DNA from: Dreissena polymorpha
Taxonomy: Eukaryota; Mollusca; Bivalvia; Myida; Dreissenidae
Direction: 5' to 3'
Assembly: GCF_020536995.1 (NCBI RefSeq)
Contig: NC_068355.1
Location: 76,756,026 to 76,820,025, forward strand
Length of the DNA: 64,000 bases
In this document: piece by piece, positions 1 to 11,450 of the stretch
How the letters are laid out: each line of letters begins with the position of its first letter
How positions within the stretch are numbered: position 1 is the stretch's first letter
Made by a program: the position numbers and the translations under genes
Notes under the pieces: model-generated
Told to the model about the DNA's origin: nothing
The model's database searches: none
What the model saw: the letters and a program-made list of their open reading frames with translations, nothing else

Positions 1-209
1 TTGGATTTAGTCTGTTAGGTAAGTTTGGGGTACAGTTGTAGCATTTTTAATATCCGGGGGAATTACTTCACTTAGTGCAGTATAAAAACAATATTTATTG
101 GTTTTTTAAATAATTAGTTAATACAGTACTTCAGTTTCTTCATGTTGAGTCACTTAACTTTTGAACATCCCCAGCCTGCAATATAAAAATTATGCTCCCA
201 TGTGATCTA

Positions 210-405
210 ACTGAGCTTTGCATAGGGAAAACTGGGCTTAAAGTATGTGTGTTAAGTGTTGTCCCAGACTAGCCTGTGCAGTCCGTATACTCTATACTCT
301 TTAAGCCCAGTCTAATCAGGGAGAACACTTTCCGCCTAAACTGGATTTTCTGCGTGCAGATTGCACTGGCTAATCTGGGATGATATTATACACACTTGCA
401 ATAAG
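210..405. repeat. Palindromic dispersed repeat M1, degraded copy
   Basis: Carries the M1 hallmarks GTCCCAGACTAGCCTGTGCAG near the left and TAATCTGGGATGA near the right, in an LRP5/6 intron. M1 is a roughly 260-bp self-complementary element found about eleven times in this window. Confidence 0.7.
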
Positions 406-440
406 ATCAGTTTTCCAAGAAAGCAGCTCAATTTATCCAG

Positions 441-3400
441 ATGAATACCTTTACTGGTCTGAGTGGCAGAGACGGTCAGTGGAGCGAGTCAACAAGAGGA
501 CGGGTGGCAACCGGACCCTCATCATTGACCAGCTCCCAGATCTCATGGGGCTCAAGGCCACCAATGTAAGGCTGTAAAGGGTGAGTGGCTGACCCACTAG
601 TTGTGCGTCTGACAATGCTTTGTACATGGCTGGCACACATGGTTCACACAATACAGGACTCACCAATGAAAATGATTTCAGACAGGTGGTAGTTTGACAA
701 GCATGATGCATCTGGGTGGAAGGTGTTATGGACTTTGGTCTTGTTTAGATCACCGTAATGTAGGATATTAATCGGAAACATTCTCATCTAGAACATACTT
801 AAATGTGAGGGTTTCTACAAAACATTGTATGTTCAATAGTAGAGATTAGTTATTAATACAAATTGTCAAAGTACCCGTGTATCAGCCCACTGCTTGCAAC
901 AAATACTGATAAGACTTTAAATATTCTTTAAACACCCCTGTAAAGTTATTGCCCAATCAGGAGGTTACACACGTGACCAATTGATGGAAAAGACCAAAAT
1001 TATTTCATTGGTATATTTACAGTTAATGTAAATAAATTGATTTAATTGGTCAAATGGAAATTGAAACACTCAGTTTGTGACTGAAATCTTCATAGTAATT
1101 GAAACTCTTAAAGACCATAAAGGAATTAACTTTAGCAGTAATAATTGAGCAATAATTGTACTTAAAGATGAAATATTTAGAGCTTGAGCAGTACAACATA
1201 TGATAAAACCCACTGATGTAGCATTTGCTTAGATAGAAGTCAACACTTCTGCTTAAGCTTTTTGATTTACAGGGACTTGCAAGCTTTCATGGCTAAATAA
1301 AAGATAACTCCAGTATATTTTGTAGTAAATCATATCATACCACTGTTTTATATTTAAATACAATTATAACCCCATCTGCGTACTTATTATGTGTTTCTGC
1401 ATATTGACATGTTGTGTGAAATGTTCCAAATGCATATAGATGTATATGGACTGTAGCCGAGTTTTATTCAGGGATCTGAAATATTTCACCTCGTTTCATT
1501 GCCGTCAAACATAATGCAACTAATTAGGTAGACAGGTCTAAGTGGTTGAACATTATAACTGCAGCATTATATTACTATTAGTACTTAGGCCAAGAGCCAT
1601 TGTGTAGTAATTTCCGTTGATGTTGACTTAATTGGAAATAAAACGTTTGCTAATGAAGGTGTTTTTCTGTAGGAAGTACTTTTGTGTACAAAATGTTATA
1701 TGTTTTTAAGTTTAGCTTATCTGCTGAACCCTTTCCCACTCAGAAGCAAAGTGGAAATGGCTTATGCAATCAGCACAAAACCAGAGCAGCCTGCCAGTCA
1801 TTTGCTGGCTGTTAAGTTCTATGCTGTTTGCTGAAGCTTTAAAAACTTGAATCTAGTAAGAAACTTATTTAACTCTCATTGATGTGCAAAGGGGTTACAA
1901 ATTCGTCAAAATGCGTATCCAAGTGGTAAAGGGTTAACATTTCTTATAATGTTATTTAATGTAAAATGTACACAAAAAAGTCATTGTTTATTTACCTTTT
2001 CTTTTGAAATATACATCTTAGTCTTGGTTTGACAAATAAAACAAATATTTATAAAGAAGATAATACTTAAGTGGCAACAATAAAAAGAACTTTCGAAAAG
2101 TACAGTTAAGACTGATTTTGGATATGCACTTGCTGTTGATTTACTTTTGTTGAAATTATTAATTCGGCAGTTTCTCCATTCAATTAGGTAAAACTTTGTT
2201 AGTAATTGACACTGATATTGGCCAACAGTGCATAAGCATTGATGTTTTTCTTCAGGTACCAATCCATGTGGAGAGAACAACGGGTGGTGCAGCCATCTGT
2301 GTCTGTACACACCCAATGGGGCCCAGTGTGCATGCCCAGGGGGGCTTGAACTCATTAACAACGGCAAGAAATGCATAGCACCGGATGCATTCCTGCTGTT
2401 CACACGGGAGGAGGACATAAAGAGGATGTCTCTGTCCATCTCTACAGCCCACCGCGTGACCAGCTTACCACTGAAAGACATTGAAAAGGTGCTGTCCATC
2501 GACTTCGATATCGGAGACAACCGGATTTATTGGACTGACGGTGAATCTATGGTGGGTTGATATGCTGCATTTATAGAACTGAATGTGAATGAGTAACTGT
2601 CAACAAAATAGTTATCTTGGAGTGATGCAAAGTAATAAGAACTAACCGAGATTGAATTTTAAAAGGATGTTGATTATCCATTTTAGTCGATTATCCATTT
2701 TAGTCAATCAGCCGAGCATTCATGAACGGAAGCTCTAGTGAGAAAATCATAGACTTCGACATCGCCGGTCCCGAGGGAATGGCTGTAGACTGGCTTGCCC
2801 ACAACATCTATTGGGCAGACTCAGAGTCCAACAGGATTCAGGTGGCTAGACTCAATGGCACCTCGAGACGTGTGCTCATATGGAAGGATCTCAGTCACCC
2901 GAAGGCCATTGCCCTGGATCCACCAAATGGGTGCGTTTTAGCTGGCTTAATTGGTGTTGTTTTCTTGTTGCAATTTTTTTTGTAATTTTGTTGGCAAGCC
3001 CTCAACAATTTCTCATATGCATACTATTTTTTGTAAATAGTACCTTGGCATAGAATAAGCATCCTAATTGGTTAAATGAGTACAGGCAACCCTTCCTAGC
3101 AGGTAAAAAGAAAACAAAGTTTTATTTCCACTGTAATTAATTTTGTAGGCAAATAGTTTATAAAATCAAATTTGCTTTAAATAATAATATTCCATTTTGA
3201 TGTTTTATTTTACACTCACGAAAATAGACTTCTATTAAATTGCAAGAATTTTAAGTGAATACTTTGTGAATTTTAGGTACATGTACTGGACAGACTGGGC
3301 GCAGCCGCCTCGTCTGGAGAGGGCGTGGCTGGACGGAAGCCACCGGGAGGTGATCATCAGTGACATCGGGCGTGTGTATGGTCTCACCATCGACTACTCC

Positions 3401-6400
3401 CAGAGGCGCCTCTATTGGGCAGACATGGACAAGAAGACCATCGAGTCCTCCGACATGAATGGCACCAACCGCACGAGGATTCTCACGCTGGAGGTGCTAA
3501 ACAAGCCGATGGCACTAACACAGTACCAAGACTATCTGTACTGGACGGACTGGGAGACACACACCATTGAGAAGGCAAACAAGACGTCTGGGAGTAACAG
3601 GACAATGGTGCTGGAGGACTTGGATAAAGTTATGGACCTTCTGGTGTTCCATCATTCCCGGCAGTCGGGTGAGTGACAAAAAACTGGCTAACATATGAGT
3701 CGCGTTCTGAGAAAACTTGGCATAATGCATGTGCGTAAAGTGTCGTCCCAGATTAGCCTGTGCAGTCTGCACAGGCTAATCAGAGATGACACTTTCCCCT
3801 TTCATGATATTTTCTGTTAAAAGAAAGTCTCTTCTTAGCAAAAATCTAGTTTAGGTAGAAAGTATGGTCCCTGATAAGCATGTGCAGACTGCACAGGCTA
3901 ATCTGGGATGACACTTTACGCACATGCATTATGCCCAGTTTTCTCAGAACATGACTCATATATGCAAAATCAGTTGTTTTTTGGCAAGAATTCACATGGA
4001 ATAAAATGGTTAGACGGTTTCATGTTTGTAATCGTTTGTTACATATTTTTCAATTTACTACTATTGTCATATCCTTTGTCAAATGTAATGAAGAATTGAA
4101 TGACATTTGACGTGGTTCAAAATTAAGTGTATTCTTTAGGGCGTTATAGATATGGTAACTGATATTGACTGAAGTGCCCAAAAGCATTTATTTAGCTCTT
4201 ATTGCAATAAAAAGTTAATGATTTTTATGTTTTCCTATGTTTTACCTGATACTTTAAGGCATACACTCAAGCACAGATAATAAAATGAACCAATATATCA
4301 TGTCTTATGATATGCAACATATATTTTATCGCACTTTTACAGCGAATTTGGTTGATTAAAGCCCCATTGATTAAATATCATCTATAATCAACGGCAGGAA
4401 ATGACGTCAATATTTTGACGAAATGACGTCATAAATCCAGCGAAATTATCCTGTCAAACTAATTTTGTTTAAATAAAAAGGTTTACAGAATAAAAAATGG
4501 GATAAATAGAATAATAGATTAGTGTTGATTATAGATCAGGTTTATCATGCTCGGCACGAAAACGAAAAAGCACTCACCAAGGCTCGTGCTTTTTGTTTTC
4601 TAAGCCTCGCATGATAAACCTGATCTATAATCAACACTAACCTATTATTCTCTATTTCTTGTTTTTAGGCTGGAATAATTGTATCAAGAACAATGGCGGC
4701 TGCTCACACTTGTGTCTGGCAATGCCAGACGCTGTAAACCTCACGAAACAAGTGTCCTGCGCCTGCCCTACCCACTACACGCTTGACAACAAGTCGTGTG
4801 TTCCGCCTCAATCCTTCCTGCTCTTCAGTCGCAAGTCAGACATCAGTCGTCTGCTGGTTTTGGAGGACGACTCGGATGCATCACCAGACGTGATTTTGCC
4901 CCTGACGGACGTAAATAAAATACGTGCTATAGACTATGACCCAGTCAAGGAGCACATCTACTGGATTGGGGGCAAGTCCAAGTCCATCAAACATGCCAAA
5001 GTTGATGGGTCAGAGGTAAAAATTATTTGATTATTGGGCATAACCTGGTAAATAATTAAACTTGTTTCATACCTTCTATAACGCTTTACTGTATCTTATG
5101 TACTTTGGTTTAAACTGTCGATACAGTATATTTATGTAAGTGTTTTCATTGTATTGCATGCTAAAGTACCCTGTTACTTTAATATATAAAAACATTGTCT
5201 GAAATATTTCATTCTAACATACCGGTAATACACAAAGATTTGTCATAGACAAGGAATTAAATTAACGTTTTGTAACTACTCATTTAAGAAACAAACATTT
5301 GTCCAAATTTTAAGAGCTGCATGGTGAAATGTAAATCTCATTTCTGTTGATGATTAAATATTTTTCAGATCTTGTAAGTTTTAAATAATTTTCACAAAAT
5401 ATAGTTTTTATTGGCCAAGCAAGTATTTTCCCATCTTTATGGATAGGGCTAGTGAACATCTTAGGTTAACAACAACATTTTGTCATATTCCTTCACAACT
5501 ATTTTTCATTGTTTATGATGATAAATATGAATAAAACTAAATTTTTATTTAAATAAACATTTTTAACAACAAACACAAACAAATCTAACAAACCGTGCTC
5601 TTTTTTAGGATGGTGTGGTGTTGAACAAGAAAGACAGTGATGGTAATATTCGACCGTTTGACCTTGCGATTGACCCGTTTTCACGTGTTTTATTTTACTC
5701 GTCGGCTGAGACGGATTCCATCACATTTGTACACCTGGAACTGGATGTGAGTGGTGTGGTTGTCCAGGGGCCTCACTACAAACCACGCTACCTGGCTGTT
5801 AACCCATTTAAAGGGTGAGTCGAAAAACGTCTTACACTTTCTTAATTGTACTGTTTTTAGGCCCTATGGAGTCAATAAAAATTACTGGCCCTTTGTAATT
5901 TTGTCATCAGTAAAATAAATAGTAGATTTGTCTGCGTTCAAACATAGGGCCATCAGTAATTGTAACACATTTCTAGTTAGTAAAGAAATTTAAAGAAATA
6001 ATAATAAACACATACCATAAGGAATTCAATGAAACTTTATGGGAAGCTTCACTACCAAGAGCAGATGTGCATATTATCAGCGGGTTCTGGTCAGATGATT
6101 TTTCACAGAGTTATGGCTCTTTGAAATTTTCTATAAAAAAATTATTGTCCCCCCCAACTACTGTGCCCTCAAGACGTTTCCTTTTATCTGAATATATAGT
6201 GCAATATTGTGACAAAAAAAAACTTTGGGGAGCATCACCCGTCTCCGACGGTTTCTTGTTAATATGAATATGTCCCAAAGTGGGTGTTTGAACATGTCTT
6301 TTAGTACTGGGTGGACTGCTGGATCTTCCATAGTTTACTGACCTAAATTTGTTATATGATCATAAAGAAAGGAATATTGCTGCAATAAATTTTGGCATGG

Positions 6401-9400
6401 TGGCCCTTTGTCTGTTTTGTGTGTCCGAAAGCTTCAAGTTTTCAAAACCTTTTTTATTGCTGTACGGGTCTTACTCAAACCATTCCTTTGAAGTGACCTC
6501 AATGTTTAGATTTACATGTATTATATAGTCCAATTATTAGCTCGGCTGTTTTCGGAGAAAACCGGAGGTATTGTCATAGCCAGCTCGTAGTGTCATGTCC
6601 GTCGCCGTCCGCTTCGTGCTAAAACCTTAACATTTTGTCAAGGTTTTGAACATTGGCTCTAAAATCAAAGTGCTTCCACCTACAAATTTGAAACTTCATA
6701 TGTAGCTGCACCTTAATGAGTTCTACATGCCACACCCAATTTTGGGTCACTAGGTCAAAGGTCAAGGTCACTGTGACTTCTAAAAAAAATAAAAAAATCT
6801 GTCAAGCTTTCATTTATTATGCTCCCCCAGAATTTATTTTGGGGGGAGCATATAGTCGCCGCTTCGTCTGTCCGTCCATGTGTCCGTGTGTCCTTCCGTG
6901 CACAATTTTTGTCTGGGCTATTTCTCAGCAACTAATGACCAGAATTCAATGAAACTTTATGGGAAGCTTCACTACCAAGAGGAGATGTGCATATTATCAG
7001 CGGGTTCTGGTCGGATGATTTTTCACAGAGTTATGGCCCTTTGAAATTTTCCATTAAATGTACATATAGTACAATTCTTGTCCGGGCTATTTCTCAGCAA
7101 CTAATGACCGGAATTCAATGAAACTTTATGGGAAGCTTCACTACCAAGAGGAGATGTGCATATTATCAGCGGGTTCTGGTCGGATGATTTTTCACAGAGT
7201 TATGGCCCTTTGAAATTTTCCATTAACTGTACATATAGTGCAATTCTTGTCCGGGCTATTTCTCAGCAACTAATGACCGGAATTCAATGAAACTTTATGG
7301 GAAGCTTCACTATCAAGAGGAGATGTGCATATTATCAGCGGGTTCTAGTTGGATGATTTTTCACAAAGTTATGGCCCTTTGAAATTTTCTATAAAAAAAT
7401 TATTGTCCCCCCAACTACTGTACCCTCAAGACGTTTCCTTTTATCTGAATATATAGTGCAATATTGTGACAAAAAAACACTTTGGGGAGCATCATTGTCT
7501 CCAACTGTTTCTTGTTCAAAACTGCACCGGCAGCCGAGCGTGGCACCTGTTATGCAGTGCTTTTGTTTTTACTCCCACCTCTTTATCTACTGGCTTAATC
7601 TTTTAACTTTCACAGTTGAATGACTCTAAATTGAAGGTTATTGTAAAGAAAGAACTTAAGGACATTTTTTTGCAGAATATACCGGTAATAGATTTATGCG
7701 TGTACAAACATGTGTTGTGTGACATAATTCTAAGCAACATTTTTCTAGTTAAATTTATTGTTAAGTAATGTTCTGCATTGAATAAACAATAATTAACAAA
7801 CGTGAATGGTTCGTGTGGGGGAAAGTGTTTTGTAAAGGACATGCTAAAATGAGACTTTGTTTCTAAATTCATTACTTAAGGCTTGTGTGTTGTCTTATTC
7901 CATTTCCATATTTGGGTGTTGTTCGTTTGACATCAATGTGTAAGTTTAGCTTTAATGTGCATGTACATTTATTAGGAGCATGTATGGATCTACTAATCAT
8001 AATACTTTAATTGCTTACATAAACAGCAATAAATTATTTCAGGCACCTGTATTGGACAAGTGAAAAGAGCCCTCCAACTATTCAGCGATCGCTATTGGAT
8101 GGTACTGAAGTAATTTCTTTGTTTCACTCGGACCTTTCAAAACCTGGTCCAATAGCAGTGGACCCCAATGAGGACTTGCTGTTCTGGGCTGATCAGGAGG
8201 ACAATGTGATAGAGTGCAGTGATCTCTCTGGAGGAAACCGCAAGGTGCTCTTGAATGGCAAAACTACCGATAAGCTCCAAACAGTCACAGGTATTGCTGT
8301 CTTTGAGCAGTATTTGTATTGGGTGGATAAGGATAAGAAGTTCATAGGAAGAATGGATAAAAAGACTGGATCCAATGTGACCATCATTCTAGGAAGGGTG
8401 CCCAATCTGACTGACATACATGCAGCGATGCAAATTGACCCAGAATTTCTGAAAGCACATCCATGTGCAAGAAATAATGGTAATTGTTCGTATATATGCA
8501 TCGCTAAGAGCTCTCAAAGTGCGCAGTGTTCCTGCCCGAATGACTTGGTTCTGGTCGATGAACGGTCCTGTGCAGAGAAAACGACATGCAAAGCAAGTGA
8601 GTTCACTTGTACTACAAAATCAGCTGAGTGCGTGCCTAATAACTGGGTGTGTGATGGCACTGCTGATTGTACTGATAAGTCCGATGAAAAAGATTGCCCG
8701 GTGTGCGAACCCAATTTTTTTCTGTGTAATGACAAGAAGTGTATCCCTGAAGTTCAGGTCTGTGATGGAATACCACATTGTGCTGACCGTGGGGACGAGG
8801 CGGGATGCTGTAAAAAAGAGTCAGAAACTAAGTGTGCTGATGGTAACAAGTGTTACGAGCGTGTGGGCCGCTGTGACGGTAAGCAAGATTGTGAAGATAA
8901 CTCTGACGAGAGTGGATGTGATAACCAGACATCAAGTGCAGATACAAAGTCAGTTTCGCCTTACGTCATTGTGGCTGTCGTGGTGGGAGTGTTTGCAATC
9001 ATAGTTGTTGGTGTGTTAGTGTTTGCATGTCGGAGAAAGTCGCCCGAGTTTCCGTATGAAATGCATGAAAAGATTGTGTTAAAACCTATTCATAGTAGTG
9101 AAGCACCGAATAGTTCAGTCAAACCAAAGCGCAGCAAGAAACATGAACGAAAAGCATTAATATCTGCAACTTTATCATTAGGTTCTGAAACTGTGTATGA
9201 CCGTAATCACGTCACAGGAGCCTCCTCAAGTAGTTCAGCCGTGACTCAGTACCCCAAAGAAACACTTAACCCACCTCCTAGCCCTGTAACAGACAGGTCC
9301 GTTTGTGTTGGCGAATACTCCGACTACAAAACAAACAGCTCATCAGTTCATTCATACAAAAAACATCGGCGGAGACATGGCCATGTGCCGCCCCCGCCCA

Positions 9401-9645
9401 CCACCCCTTGCAGCACAGACGTCTGTGAAGACAGCGAGCCCTACTTTCGACAACAGAACAAATTCTTCAACTTCTCAATCCCAGAGATGGCTTACGACTC
9501 TGACCCTTATCCCCCACCCCCTACCCCCCACAGCAATTATTTCTCTGATGAATTGACAAGTTGCCCTGATTCTCCTACGACGGAGCGTAGCTATTTCAAC
9601 CCTTACCCACCCCCTCCCTCCCCAGTTGCTACATCAGACTGTTAG
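441..9645 (+). CDS. LRP6: LRP5/6-like Wnt co-receptor (Arrow), 3' part of gene, 7 exons
   Basis: Single-pass receptor that binds Wnt with Frizzled and recruits Axin/GSK3. Exons by splice sites and phase: 441-580, 2256-2551, 2704-2930, 3277-3668, 4669-5015, 5609-5814, 8043-9645; about 1,070 codons. Order: end of YWTD propeller 2 (YLYWSEW), EGF ([14 protein letters not shown]), propeller 3 with RAFMNGS and GMAVDWL, EGF (NNGGCSHLC), propeller 4, EGF (NNGNCSYIC), three LDLa modules ([39 protein letters not shown]), a membrane span near 8956-9030, then a tail with five phospho-motifs: [54 protein letters not shown]. These match the five PPPSPxS sites of vertebrate LRP5/6 in order. The 5' half (signal peptide, propeller 1) lies left of the window. 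Oddity: the first exon reads into a stop one base out of phase (see findings). The sequence cannot choose between LRP5 and LRP6; invertebrates normally have one gene. Confidence 0.95.
1723..1936 (+). mobile_element. TTAA-type MITE, family M2, in LRP5/6 intron
   Basis: Begins ACCCTTTCCCACTCAGAAGC and ends GTGGTAAAGGGTTAA, the terminal inverted repeat shared with copies near 12908, 13826 and 46007. The left TTAA is decayed to TGAA. About 210 bp, no coding capacity. Confidence 0.7.
3697..3959. repeat. Palindromic dispersed repeat M1, near-complete copy
   Basis: Runs from ATGAGTCGCGTTCTGAGAAA to TTTTCTCAGAACATGACTCA, which are near-perfect inverse complements. The inner arms (GTCCCAGATTAGCCTGTGCA and its complement) extend the palindrome. 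Lies in the intron after LRP5/6 exon 3277-3668. Confidence 0.85.
4402..4431. promoter_or_regulatory. Two perfect CRE palindromes in an intron
   Basis: TGACGTCA occurs at 4402-4409 and again at 4424-4431. This is the consensus CREB/ATF site. It is intronic and beside a hairpin, so function is only a possibility; the pair may be part of a repeat. Confidence 0.3.
4508..4651. repeat. Long hairpin next to a splice acceptor
   Basis: Left arm 4508-4550 and right arm 4609-4651 are inverse complements with few mismatches, and the inner flanks (AAAAAGCAC / GTGCTTTTT) also pair, leaving a loop of about 12 nt. The hairpin ends 17 nt before the LRP5/6 exon at 4669, so it includes the expected branch-point region. 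Confidence 0.8.
6020..6262 (+). repeat. GCTCCCC-type dispersed repeat, partial copy
   Basis: Carries the monomer motifs ATGTGCATATTATCAGCGGG and TCTCCGACGGTTTCTTGTT found in fuller copies at 6816-7508 and 34297-34987. Intronic in LRP5/6. Confidence 0.7.
6536..7566 (+). repeat. Dispersed repeat A, interrupted by a second repeat
   Basis: Left part 6536-6815 starts TTAGCTCGGCTGTTTTCGG and ends at GTCAAGCTTTCATTTA; the right part (about 7509-7566) resumes with CAAAACTGCACCGGCAGCCG and ends GTGCTTTTG. A second copy of A spans 46453-52129 and is also interrupted. Confidence 0.7.
6816..7508 (+). repeat. GCTCCCC-type repeat with 169-bp tandem monomers, inserted into repeat A
   Basis: Starts TATGCTCCCCCAGAATTTAT. 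The phrase CTATTTCTCAGCAACTAATG recurs at about 6918, 7087 and 7256, giving a 169-bp period. It ends TCTCCAACTGTTTCTTGTT. The design, unique ends around a tandem core, resembles the bivalve pearl elements now grouped with Helitron-like sequences (from memory). Confidence 0.7.
8043..9645 (+). CDS. Terminal coding exon of LRP5/6: propeller end, EGF, LDLa x3, TM, tail
   Basis: One uninterrupted exon after a tttcag acceptor, joining the previous exon in phase 2 (GG|G CAC CTG TAT TGG). It holds everything from the middle of propeller 4 to the stop TAG. From memory, human LRP6 splits this part into several exons, so introns have probably been lost here or gained in vertebrates. The membrane span is a run of V/I/A/G residues ended by CRRK, a normal stop-transfer signal. 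Confidence 0.93.
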
Positions 9646-9945
9646 ACAGTTATTTGATTGTAATTACATGTACTTTATTTGCATATTTATTAGGTGTGAT
9701 CTTAAAGTAATGAAATCTTAGATGTTCAAGTGTACAGTTACATGCATACTTGGCGAGTTAGGAATGCTATATAGTCACATGTCTCTGAATGTATTTGCAA
9801 TGTTCTATTTTAATGGCATGTATATAACATTTAGTTATATTAGTTATTTTGTCATTTGTGCTATCAGTTTCATTGTTTTATGACAAAACTTTAAGCCAAA
9901 CCATAATGTGTATCAATAGTAATAAACCTGTTACATTAAAAGCAC
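9646..9945 (+). other. Probable 3' UTR of LRP5/6 with poly(A) signal
   Basis: AT-rich non-coding sequence after the stop. A canonical AATAAA lies at 9921-9926, about 275 bp past the stop, just before a hAT remnant begins at 9991. A later AATAAA near 10171 falls inside that element and is a less likely end. Confidence 0.55.
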
Positions 9946-9990
9946 ATTAGTTAAAGGCCTCATATTAAATTGATGTTTTGCTGTGTGTGT

Positions 9991-10746
9991 TAGAGCTATA
10001 ACGATTCACCCATCATTCGATTCAATTTGATTTTGATACCAAATGGTCCGATAAACTATTTGCTGCTTATTTTGCAAACTATTTCCTGTTTGGTTTGTCC
10101 AGAGCATGAATTAATATGTTTGGTATTTGTTATTAACTTATTGTAGTACATTTAAAGTTTTTAATTTTTTAAATAAAATATAAAAACGCAACATTGTTTT
10201 ATAAGACACAAATGTATTGAACAATCTTCCTGTTGAGTTATTCTTAAATGAAATAAAATGCACAATGTATCACAAGTGTTTAACACAAAAAAAGAACATG
10301 TAAGTATATAATAAAAGGAATATTAAGCAAGGCAATCGCAAACAGTTTAGTAAACACACCATATGGGTAACTTAGGTCAACAAAACACGTTTTGCAAGTT
10401 GCCTTTGCATCAGAACCTTTGTGAAACCAGAAATGTTCCCATACTTTTGATTTTAATTTTGACGGTGCGTCTTTCGGTGTGGTTGAAGAAGCCATTTTAC
10501 CGGCTGATATAATGCTCAGCATGTTATTAATTCATTCATTTGATGCCATATTGGCTATTGACGAATCACAAGACGTATTACAAATGACAAATACGTTTAG
10601 ACAAGTGATTTGGAAAGTAGCGTTTAAAATGCGGATCAATCGGGAACGCATCGAACGGAATCGAAATTGGCCGTATTGGTATCGAAATCGAATCGACGGC
10701 GTTGAACCGTTTTTTCGATGCATCAAACCAAATCGTTACAGCTCTA
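9991..10746. mobile_element. hAT-superfamily DNA transposon remnant, internally deleted
   Basis: Ends TAGAGCTATAACGATT and, as inverse complement, TAGAGCTGTAACGATT. Flanked by an 8-bp target duplication, GTGTGTGT (9983-9990) and GTGTATGT (10747-10754), one mismatch. TIR style and 8-bp duplication are typical of hAT. It keeps only a BED-finger coding fragment on the minus strand. Confidence 0.85.
10280..10495 (-). pseudogene. BED zinc-finger start of a hAT transposase, truncated
   Basis: The minus-strand frame opens MASSTTPKDAPSKLKSK and continues VWEHFWFHKGSDAKATCKTC. W/F residues followed by CxxC are the first half of a BED finger, the DNA-binding start of hAT transposases. The His pair that completes the finger and the whole catalytic domain are absent, so this is a relic inside the 756-bp element. 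Confidence 0.7.
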
Positions 10747-10754
10747 GTGTATGT

Positions 10755-11149
10755 ATTCATACATTTAATATATTATATTTCATATTGGTAAATTCTGACT
10801 TCAAAGTAGGAAAACCAAATCTGATGTTGACATGAGTAATGATAAGTAAGTCTTTTATGCACACCATGTGTTCAGTGGCTTATTGAGTTGCTTGAGTTGC
10901 TTGTAGATAAGAACCTTATTACATGTTAGACTGTTAATGATCCATTTTCTTGTTTTCAAATCAATTGATTATTAATGATTTATTATCTTAATGTTGTTGT
11001 TTTTTAACATTAAGTTAACTGGTTGTGTAATTTTATTTTTACAGTCAATTTAAAATTCAAACTTAACATAAGGAAATTAAGAGTTTTCCCAGCCTCTCAA
11101 ACTTCAATTTTTTTATTGTTTACAACATCAGAAATATTAAGTTTTACAT
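10755..11149. other. Intergenic, no recognisable feature
   Basis: AT-rich sequence between the hAT remnant and a degraded M1 repeat. No coding frame with family resemblance and no clear repeat was seen. Confidence 0.5.
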
Positions 11150-11450
11150 ATAAGCCAGTGTAAGGGGAAATAGGGCTTCATGCATCAGGGTAAACTATCA
11201 TCCCAGGTTAGCATGTGCACACAGAACAGGCTTATTTGGGACAACCTTTTCCATATAGGCTCGATTTTTGTTTAGTAGAGACTATTCTTTTAAACACAAA
11301 AACATAAACATGGACAGTGTTATTCTGATTAGCATGTGCAGACTGCGCCTGGGTCGATACTTTACATGTGCAGACTGCGCCTGGGTCGATACTTTACATG
11401 TGCAGACTGCGCCTGGGTCGATACTTTACGAGCATGCATTGAGAATGTTT
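11150..11450. repeat. Degraded M1 palindromic repeat with internal triplication
   Basis: M1-like text (CATCCCAGGTTAGCATGTGC) followed at 11333-11428 by three perfect copies of a 32-bp unit beginning CATGTGCAGACTGCGCCTGG. The unit derives from the M1 core. Confidence 0.7.

Noticed and set aside
8465-9004. Second 179-codon frame inside the last LRP5/6 exon
   Set aside because: Shifted shadow of the LDLa-coding frame; no domain pattern.
10479-10835. 118-codon plus-strand frame
   Set aside because: It crosses the right end of the hAT remnant and runs into flanking sequence; no coding signal.
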